From an uncultured Chloroflexota bacterium (lineage in GTDB: Bacteria > Chloroflexota > Limnocylindria > Limnocylindrales > Limnocylindraceae): DNA of 9,177 nt. Of this stretch, positions 1 through 4,247 are shown in pieces. Position 1 is the stretch's first letter. Every line of letters begins with the position of its first letter. The position numbers and the translations under genes are program-made. The DNA lies in contig CAIZYO010000133.1 of assembly GCA_903937225.1 (NCBI GenBank), positions 1-9,177 on the forward strand. Direction: 5' to 3'. The notes below the pieces were generated by a model, which saw nothing but the letters and a program-made list of their open reading frames with translations, was not told where the DNA came from and did no database searches.

Positions 1-40
1 CGTCTCGGTACTGCCATCGGCGTAGCATTGCACGGCGCAC
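1..40 (-). CDS. Possible N-terminal fragment of a downstream gene (runs off left edge)
   Basis: Downstream of the small minus-strand gene there is an open frame from a GTG at 40-38, with an in-frame ATG at 28-26, reaching the window edge without a stop. It would read MRRAMLRRWQYRD, or begin at the second Met. The gap to the stop of the preceding gene is 11 bp, so it would be in the same operon. There is no convincing Shine-Dalgarno sequence, and thirteen codons are too few to identify a family. If the upstream gene is a mutasome accessory, this could be the next gene of that operon, but nothing in these residues shows it. Confidence 0.2.
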   Translation of the reverse strand, partial: MRRAMLRRWQYRD

Positions 41-51
41 GGGTTTAGTGA

Positions 52-369
52 TCAGGCGTGGCTGAAGAGGCCTCCAGGGACCTCTAGTGCCGAGGCGAAT
101 GGGAGTGTGCTCCACGAATCGTCAAATGCTTCGATCGTCCACGCGCCGCTGCGGCGTGAGAAGGCGATCACGAGCGTTGCGTCCTGAGTCTCTAGCTCCC
201 AAAGGGTGCGAGGGCCGGAGTCGGCACGGTAGGCACCGTGCTCTTGGCGCAAGGCGAGCACCTTCGTCACCTTGCGGACGATCCCCTCAAAGGCGACCGC
301 CTGAGGAGTCCCTGTCCACCAGTGCGCGGTCACCTTGACCGTGACTGGAGCAATCTGCTGCATTGCCAT
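52..369 (-). CDS. SOS-controlled small protein, DUF6504-like (possible mutasome accessory)
   Basis: This is a 105-residue soluble protein with no signal peptide or membrane segment. The ATG at 369-367 is preferred because GGGAGG at 381-376 lies 6 nt upstream; a second in-frame ATG at 363 would be 12 nt away. The protein is rich in Trp and beta-strand-like stretches. The order of a 'TPQAVAFEG' segment, a 'VTKVLALRQEHGAY' segment, 'RTLWELET', and 'GAWTIEAFDD' resembles the P-x-F-x-W-x-G / V-x-x-V-L-x-x-W / W-x-V-x-A / G-x-W-x-L-x-x-x-x-D pattern recalled for DUF6504 proteins, which are encoded beside imuB and dnaE2 in actinobacteria. That match is from memory and is a tentative family call. Two LexA operators and a strong promoter precede it, so DNA-damage induction is well supported whatever its biochemical role. 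It is divergent from rplI. Confidence 0.72.
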   Translation of the reverse strand: MAMQQIAPVTVKVTAHWWTGTPQAVAFEGIVRKVTKVLALRQEHGAYRADSGPRTLWELETQDATLVIAFSRRSGAWTIEAFDDSWSTLPFASALEVPGGLFSHA

Positions 370-375
370 TTCATG

Positions 376-381
376 CCTCCC
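376..381 (-). promoter_or_regulatory. Ribosome binding site of the small SOS gene
   Basis: GGGAGG on the minus strand lies 6 nt before the ATG at 369-367. It decides between this start and the second Met two codons later. Confidence 0.7.
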
Positions 382-417
382 GCCCCGTGGGGCCCCCTTC
401 CGGGGTCTGCTGCGAAC

Positions 418-431
418 TAGAACATCTGTTC
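418..431. promoter_or_regulatory. LexA operator (SOS box) 2
   Basis: This is a second, identical copy of the 14-bp TAGAACATCTGTTC, centred exactly 30 bp from the first (about three helical turns, so roughly the same DNA face). It lies in the expected initial transcribed region of the small gene. Identity over 14 bp including flanks, together with the spacing, suggests cooperative or tight repression. Confidence 0.86.
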
Positions 432-440
432 GGCACGGCT

Positions 441-469
441 AGTGTCATAGAACATCTGTTCTCTGTCAA
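441..469 (-). promoter_or_regulatory. Promoter of the small SOS gene
   Basis: On the minus strand a perfect -35 TTGACA (469-464) is followed after 17 nt by GACACT (446-441), a 3/6 match to TATAAT that keeps the key A2 and T6. The spacer holds a complete LexA operator, so bound LexA would block RNA polymerase. An A-run (minus-strand bases 481-477) lies upstream of the -35 and could act as an UP-like element. The leader to the ATG would be about 65 nt and contains the second operator. Confidence 0.65.
448..461. promoter_or_regulatory. LexA operator (SOS box) 1
   Basis: TAGAACATCTGTTC contains the palindromic core GAAC-N4-GTTC that LexA recognises in Gram-positive-type SOS regulons. It sits within the -35/-10 spacer of the minus-strand promoter. 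A LexA gene is encoded in the same window with the same core in its own promoter. Confidence 0.88.
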
Positions 470-498
470 GGGGCTGTTTTTGGAAGGTGTGCGAGAAT

Positions 499-516
499 CC
501 CCGCACCAGCGCGGGG
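499..516 (+). other. GC-rich hairpin in the rplI leader
   Basis: CCCCGC (499-504) pairs perfectly with GCGGGG (511-516) around a 6-nt loop ACCAGC. It lies 33 bases before the rplI start codon and just before the Shine-Dalgarno region. No T-run follows, so it does not look like an intrinsic terminator. It may be a leader RNA structure, or chance in GC-rich DNA. Confidence 0.4.
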
Positions 517-532
517 GCCTCTCCCCGTCCCT

Positions 533-542
533 AAGGAAGGAG
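533..542 (+). promoter_or_regulatory. Ribosome binding site of rplI
   Basis: AAGGAAGGAG is a strong anti-16S match ending 6 nt before the GTG at 549. It fixes this start over ATGs further upstream in the same frame. Confidence 0.85.
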
Positions 543-548
543 CGCATC

Positions 549-995
549 GTGAAGGTCATCCTCACCGCCAACGTCCCAAAGGTCGGCAAGGCCGGCGAAC
601 TCAAAGAGGTGGCGAGCGGGTACGCCCGGAACTACCTGATCGCCAACGGCCTCGCCATCCCTGCGATCGGCGGGGCGGCGAATCGTGTCGCGGCGGAGAT
701 CGCCTCACGGGCCACCAAGGTTGATCGCGTCAAGCAGGAGGCGGAGGAATACGCCAAGAAGATCAGCGCCACCGCCCTCACCATGGGGGTGAAGGTCGGC
801 GAAGGCGGGAAGCTCTTCGGCTCCATCACCAACAAGGAGATCGCTGACGCGCTCGAGCGCCGCGGCATCACCGTGGAGAAGCACCAGGTCCTTCTTGATG
901 AACCGCTGAAGCAGCTCGGCACGTACAAGGTGCAGGTCAAGGTCGCGGCGCACCTCATCGCTGAGGTGACAGTCACTGTTGAACCGAAGAGCTAG
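549..995 (+). CDS. rplI: 50S ribosomal protein bL9
   Basis: This gene encodes a 148-residue protein of the usual bL9 length. It begins MKVILTANVPKVGKAGELKE with the conserved GYARNYL motif (residues 24-30, followed by IANGLA), the N-terminal domain that binds 23S rRNA. A long charged connecting helix follows (about 42-75), then the C-terminal domain with the GKLFGSIT segment (about 89-96). bL9 sits near the L1 stalk of the large subunit and affects frame maintenance. The GTG start is chosen from the strong AAGGAAGGAG ribosome binding site; in-frame codons upstream back to 363 have no bL9 homology. Codon choice is rich in GCC and CGC, as expected for a well-expressed gene. Unlike the common rpsF-ssb-rpsR-rplI-dnaB arrangement, it is preceded by a divergent SOS gene and followed 28 bp later by a DNA polymerase gene, probably in one transcript. 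Confidence 0.97.
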   Translation: MKVILTANVPKVGKAGELKEVASGYARNYLIANGLAIPAIGGAANRVAAEIASRATKVDRVKQEAEEYAKKISATALTMGVKVGEGGKLFGSITNKEIADALERRGITVEKHQVLLDEPLKQLGTYKVQVKVAAHLIAEVTVTVEPKS

Positions 996-1023
996 CCAGT
1001 CGCATCGCTGAGAGAAGAAACGG

Positions 1024-2226
1024 CTGACGGCAACGAGCACGCCCGCGCCGCGCAGCATCCTTCACGTTGATCTCGACGCCTTCTTTGCGTCGGTAGAGAT
1101 CCGCGACAATCCTTCGCTTGCAGGGAAGCCTGTTGCTGTTGGTTACGGCGATGGACAGCGCGGCGTGGTCTGCGCCGCAAACTATGAGGCGCGCGCATTC
1201 GGTGTGCGCGCGGCACTCTCCACACACGTCGCTCGCGCGCGTTGCCCCCAACTCATTCTTGTGGACCCTCGCCATGATCGCTACAGCGAAATCTCTCATC
1301 AGGTGATGGGCCTCCTCGACGCGTGGAGTCCAATCGTCGAGCAAGTTTCCGTTGACGAGGCCTATCTTGATCTTGCTGGCACGCAGCAGTTACACGGTGA
1401 CGCGCACGAGGTTGCACGCGCGCTGAAGCGTGCAGTAAAGAGTGAGACTGGCCTCACCATTAGCGTTGGTGGTGGCGCAAGCAAGCTTGTTGCAAAGATC
1501 GCATCTGGTGTATCAAAGCCAGATGGTCTTCTCATTGTAGCGGCGAGCGATCAAGCGTCGTGGCTTGCACCACTTCCCGCCAGTGTGATACCTGGCATCG
1601 GTCCTGTTGCACAACAGACACTGCGTGAACTCGACATCACGACATGCGGAGATCTCGCGCGTGCACCAGACGATCACCTTCTGCGGCGATTTGGAGCCCA
1701 CGGCCCAGATCTCAAGCGGTTAGCGGTGGGGGACGACGAGAGCCCAGTAGATCCTGGTGACACCCGAAAGTCGCTGGGGCGCGAGATGACGTTGGACGAA
1801 GATGTTGCAGACCCACACGCACTTGAGACGCTGCTCCTTGATCTCGTTGAGTCAGTCTCTTACTCCCTTCGACAAGAGGGTCTTCTCGCGCGCACGGTGA
1901 CACTGAAACTGAAAGACACAGAGTTTGTGTCAATCACGCGACAGATCAAGCTCGCGCAACCGAGCGCCTTGAGCCGCCCAATCTTTGAGGCGGCGCGCGC
2001 GCTCCTCAAGAAGTCGGCGCAAGGCGAGCCGTACCGGCTGATTGGCGTCTCGGCGTCAGACTTCACGACCGGCGAGCAACTCTCGCTCTTCGATGTGGCT
2101 CGCTCCGAGCGCGATCGCGCGGTCACAAACGCCGCAGACAAGATGCGCGAAAAGTACGGCGATGACGTCATCACCCGCGCGCGGCTCCTGGATTCCATTG
2201 CGGAGGAGAGTTCGGAGAACGGATAG
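1024..2226 (+). CDS. dinB: Y-family translesion DNA polymerase (Pol IV)
   Basis: This is an error-prone polymerase that copies past damaged bases, about 400 residues long, within the usual Pol IV range. The catalytic motif ILHVDLDAFFASVE (12-25) gives the metal-binding Asp16 and the steric-gate Phe21. SVDEAYLD (109-116) supplies Asp111 and Glu112. A helix-hairpin-helix segment (IPGIGP) lies in the thumb region, a little-finger domain follows, and QLSLF (352-356) is a sliding-clamp binding peptide. The frame closes at TGA 1009-1011, and no ATG, GTG or TTG occurs between it and the catalytic motif. CTG at 1024, 6 nt after AGAGAAG, gives a natural start (reading MTATSTPAPRSILHVD). A later GTG at 1165 would delete the catalytic Asp. 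It lies 28 bp after rplI, so the two are probably cotranscribed. A non-canonical start or a single-base sequence error are both possible. Confidence 0.93.
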   Translation: MTATSTPAPRSILHVDLDAFFASVEIRDNPSLAGKPVAVGYGDGQRGVVCAANYEARAFGVRAALSTHVARARCPQLILVDPRHDRYSEISHQVMGLLDAWSPIVEQVSVDEAYLDLAGTQQLHGDAHEVARALKRAVKSETGLTISVGGGASKLVAKIASGVSKPDGLLIVAASDQASWLAPLPASVIPGIGPVAQQTLRELDITTCGDLARAPDDHLLRRFGAHGPDLKRLAVGDDESPVDPGDTRKSLGREMTLDEDVADPHALETLLLDLVESVSYSLRQEGLLARTVTLKLKDTEFVSITRQIKLAQPSALSRPIFEAARALLKKSAQGEPYRLIGVSASDFTTGEQLSLFDVARSERDRAVTNAADKMREKYGDDVITRARLLDSIAEESSENG

Positions 2227-2243
2227 CCCTACTCCCTGCAGAG

Positions 2244-3401
2244 TTAGGCCTTTGCGGTCTCCTCAGCGGCGCGAAGGCCGACTCTCCGAGCTGCAATCGC
2301 AGAGCCTGCGATGGAGAGAAGAACTGCACATAAGATTCCTGTGTACACGTCCTGCGGGATGACCCCTTGCGAAAGACCAACAGTCGCGAGTACAAAGCTA
2401 AACTCTCCAACCTGACCCAGCCCAACTGCAAGTTGCAGTGGCCGCGTAGGAATGCGGCTTACCCGTGCCATCAAATACGCGGGAAGCACTTTGGCAACGA
2501 GGACGAGTGCGATAGTGATCAACGCAAATGGAATCGCGGGAGCTAGGTTCAGCGGATTAATGAGTGAGCCAACCGCAACAAAGAAGAGGACGGCAAACAC
2601 GTCGCGGAATGGGAGGATTGCTGCGCGAGCCTCTTCCATTTCCTTGTTGTCACTAATCACAAGACCAGCGACGAACGCGGCAAGTGCCATCGGCACCCCA
2701 AAGAACACAGCGCCGATCGCGGCGATGGCGAGACCGGTTGCGACCGAAACAATAAGAAAGTGATCCCGCTCCCACTGCAGTTGCTTGAGAAGGCGGGGGA
2801 TAATCTGGGCAACCGCGAGCGTTAGGAAGAGGTAGAGAACAAGTCCACCAATCGCTCCTGCCGGATCTGCGCTGCTCTCGTCAAACAGGGCGAGAATGAT
2901 GGCAGCCGCTGCAACCCCAGCGATGTCTTGCAGCACACTCCAGCCGAGCAACGCACGCTCGGTATCTCGATCCGTTGTGCGCCTGCTACTTCGTGTGATG
3001 TTGACGATCACGACGCTTGATGACAGTGAGATCCCGAGGCCAACGAGAAGCGCGCCTGCAACAGGTAGGCCGAGCAGCGAGAACACCAGGGCCGAAGCTG
3101 CAGTGCTTACCACCACTTGAAGTGGAGCAGCCCAGAATAGGGGTCGTAACTTCTTGCCAAGATGGCGAACGTCGACTTCAATCCCGACTTCAAAGAGGAG
3201 AATGACCACGCCAATGTCTGCGAGCAGGGTGATCTGCTCGCTATCCGCCACATACCCTGGCGTGAACGGCGAAACAGCCAGGCCAGCGAGCAGGTAGCCC
3301 ACCACCGCTGGCAGCCCGATCCGGCGTGCAATCCAGCCAAAGAGCGCAGCAAGGAGGAGCACGAGGCCAAGGTCAAGAATGATGGGGGCGGTCTCGCTCA
3401 T
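2244..3401 (-). CDS. CPA2-family monovalent cation/proton antiporter
   Basis: This is a 385-residue integral membrane protein with about a dozen hydrophobic segments, matching the Na+/H+ exchanger domain of the CPA2 (KefB/KefC/YbaL) group. The sequence runs from the first membrane segment through GLPAVVGYLLAGL (29-41), ILLFEVGIEVD (67-77), the SSSVVIV segment (127-133), and SVLQDIAGV (155-163). The Gln158-Asp159 pair corresponds to the ion-binding site of Kef-type K+/H+ exchangers. FRDVFAVLFFVAVG (265-278), Lys304 and GQVGEFSFVL (329-338) follow. It stops after the exchanger domain, so the cytoplasmic TrkA-N (RCK) regulatory domain of KefB/C is absent. It converges on dinB with a 17-bp gap and is divergent from lexA. 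The ATG at 3401 is 6 nt after a TACACT -10-like hexamer with no ribosome binding site, so the mRNA may be leaderless. The transported ion is inferred, not shown. Confidence 0.92.
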   Translation of the reverse strand: MSETAPIILDLGLVLLLAALFGWIARRIGLPAVVGYLLAGLAVSPFTPGYVADSEQITLLADIGVVILLFEVGIEVDVRHLGKKLRPLFWAAPLQVVVSTAASALVFSLLGLPVAGALLVGLGISLSSSVVIVNITRSSRRTTDRDTERALLGWSVLQDIAGVAAAAIILALFDESSADPAGAIGGLVLYLFLTLAVAQIIPRLLKQLQWERDHFLIVSVATGLAIAAIGAVFFGVPMALAAFVAGLVISDNKEMEEARAAILPFRDVFAVLFFVAVGSLINPLNLAPAIPFALITIALVLVAKVLPAYLMARVSRIPTRPLQLAVGLGQVGEFSFVLATVGLSQGVIPQDVYTGILCAVLLSIAGSAIAARRVGLRAAEETAKA

Positions 3402-3407
3402 GCAGCG

Positions 3408-3413
3408 AGTGTA
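3408..3413 (-). promoter_or_regulatory. -10 element of the antiporter gene (leaderless arrangement)
   Basis: TACACT on the minus strand matches TATAAT at 4 of 6 positions including T1, A2 and T6. It ends 6 nt before the ATG at 3401, which places the predicted transcription start on the A of the start codon. No good -35 at 16-18 nt was seen. Confidence 0.5.
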
Positions 3414-3432
3414 TCCGCCCCGTGCCAGCTAC

Positions 3433-3461
3433 TTGACAAGATTCCGAACAGCCGTTCTAAT
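3433..3461 (+). promoter_or_regulatory. lexA promoter
   Basis: A perfect -35 TTGACA (3433-3438), a 17-nt spacer and a 5/6 -10 TCTAAT (3456-3461) make this the best promoter in the window. The predicted start point, 7 nt after the -10, falls on the A of the lexA ATG at 3468. The LexA operator fills the spacer and touches the -10. Confidence 0.9.
3446..3457. promoter_or_regulatory. LexA operator in the lexA promoter
   Basis: GAACAGCCGTTC is a GAAC-N4-GTTC palindrome lying between the -35 and overlapping the first two bases of the -10. This is the expected autorepression site. Besides the pair near 418-461, I found no other exact GAAC-N4-GTTC in the window. Confidence 0.9.
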
Positions 3462-3467
3462 GCCCTT

Positions 3468-4115
3468 ATGACCAAGCATGACCAGGACAGGAAGACGCGG
3501 ATCCTTCAGGCGATCGCCGAGGGGAGCCGCCGTTCAGGGACGCCCCCCACGGTGCGTGAGATCGCGGACCTTGTTGGCCTCGCCGCGCCTTCTGCCGTCC
3601 ACCACCACCTCGAGACCCTTGAGCGTGAGGGCCTCATCAAGCGCGACTCCGGCCTCTCTCGGTCGGTACGCCTCACCGCCCGCGGGCGCTCCCTCCTTGA
3701 GCTCGACGATGCGGTGGAGGCCACCAGCCTCCCAGCGGTCGCCCGCGACCTTGTCGTAGTTGGCCAGATTGCCGCAGGAGGTCCGATCGAGGCCTACGAA
3801 GAGCGCTCCGAGACTGTGGCGGTTCCGGAGTTCATGTCCACCCCAGACTCCTACCTGCTGAAGATCAGGGGTGACTCCATGATCGACGCACAGATCGCCG
3901 ATGGTGACTACGTGGTGATCAAGCCGAGCAAGGTTGCCGCGGACGGCGACATTGTGGTCGCGCAGGTGGAAGAGAACGAGGTCACGCTGAAGCAGCTCTT
4001 CCGCGAGCAGGGGCGTATCCGCCTCCAGCCAGCAAACAAGGCGTACGCGCCGATGTACTACCCAACCGTCAACGTGCAAGGCGTGCTCGTTGGCGTGCTT
4101 CGCCGCGTCCACTAA
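3468..4115 (+). CDS. lexA: SOS repressor LexA
   Basis: LexA represses DNA-damage genes and cleaves itself when stimulated by RecA filaments. The protein has 215 residues. The N-terminal winged helix includes TPPTVREIADLVGL (25-38) followed by the recognition helix region APSAVHHHLETLEREG (40-55). A linker leads to the S24-type peptidase domain: the Ala103-Gly104 scissile bond lies in QIAAGGPIEAYE (100-111), nucleophile Ser137 in RGDSM (134-138), and general base Lys175 in TLKQ (173-176). The ATG at 3468 is chosen because it begins a canonical LexA and coincides with the predicted transcription start; there is no Shine-Dalgarno sequence. The frame is open further upstream, but that part lies over the antiporter gene and the promoter. 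It is autoregulated through the operator in its promoter. It is divergent from the antiporter gene and upstream of dnaB in the same direction. Confidence 0.98.
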   Translation: MTKHDQDRKTRILQAIAEGSRRSGTPPTVREIADLVGLAAPSAVHHHLETLEREGLIKRDSGLSRSVRLTARGRSLLELDDAVEATSLPAVARDLVVVGQIAAGGPIEAYEERSETVAVPEFMSTPDSYLLKIRGDSMIDAQIADGDYVVIKPSKVAADGDIVVAQVEENEVTLKQLFREQGRIRLQPANKAYAPMYYPTVNVQGVLVGVLRRVH

Positions 4116-4121
4116 TCCACA
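4113..4121 (+). promoter_or_regulatory. Near-match DnaA box
   Basis: TAATCCACA differs from the TTATCCACA consensus at one position and overlaps the lexA stop codon. It is in the same orientation as the perfect box 32 bp downstream. Alone it would not be convincing. Confidence 0.4.
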
Positions 4122-4124
4122 AAA

Positions 4125-4142
4125 CGGCGCGCGAGGGCGCCG
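4125..4142 (+). other. GC hairpin between lexA and dnaB
   Basis: CGGCGC (4125-4130) and GCGCCG (4137-4142) form a perfect 6-bp stem with a 6-nt loop, 9 bases after the lexA stop codon. No T-run follows, so intrinsic termination is doubtful. The element sits between two DnaA-box-like sequences. It may protect the 3' end of the lexA mRNA or act as a weak, factor-assisted terminator. Confidence 0.4.
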
Positions 4143-4144
4143 AC

Positions 4145-4153
4145 TTATCCACA
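4145..4153 (+). promoter_or_regulatory. DnaA box (perfect consensus)
   Basis: TTATCCACA is an exact match to the high-affinity DnaA box. It lies 94 bases before the dnaB start codon, in the lexA-dnaB spacer. No AT-rich unwinding region or box cluster is present, so this reads as a possible regulatory site rather than a replication origin. Confidence 0.6.
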
Positions 4154-4235
4154 GCCGACGCGGCCTTGGCCCGCTTCGTGGAGAGATTCGCATGAGTTCG
4201 TTGACATCTGTCTGGAGTCTTGGCGCAGAGACTGC

Positions 4236-4241
4236 GATGAT
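4236..4241 (+). promoter_or_regulatory. Possible -10 element of dnaB
   Basis: GATGAT matches TATAAT at 4 of 6 positions (A2, T3, A5, T6) and ends exactly 6 nt before the dnaB ATG, the same spacing as at lexA and the other apparently leaderless genes here. No ribosome binding site is visible. No -35 is at the right distance; the TTGACA at 4201-4206 is too far upstream for this -10. Confidence 0.4.
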
Positions 4242-4247
4242 GCGCGC

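Noticed and set aside
363..548. N-terminal extension of rplI from an upstream ATG
   Set aside because: The extra 62 codons cover the LexA operators and leader hairpin and do not belong to bL9; the GTG at 549 has a strong ribosome binding site.
1165..2226. dinB starting at GTG 1165
   Set aside because: It would remove the first catalytic motif (Asp16, Phe21), while the frame clearly encodes it upstream to 1012.
2248..2279. Terminator hairpin GGCCTT/AAGGCC between dinB and the antiporter
   Set aside because: The loop is about 20 nt, the stem lies inside the antiporter coding sequence and no T-run follows.
3162..3467. N-terminal extension of lexA
   Set aside because: The open frame lies antisense to the antiporter gene and across the lexA promoter; LexA homology begins at the ATG at 3468.
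4201..4206. TTGACA as the -35 of dnaB
   Set aside because: At 17-18 nt downstream there is only CGCAGA/GCAGAG, and the -10-like GATGAT is 29 nt away, too far for a normal spacer.
4113..4247. Replication origin between lexA and dnaB
   Set aside because: There are only one perfect and one imperfect DnaA box, no AT-rich unwinding stretch, and no dnaA or dnaN nearby.
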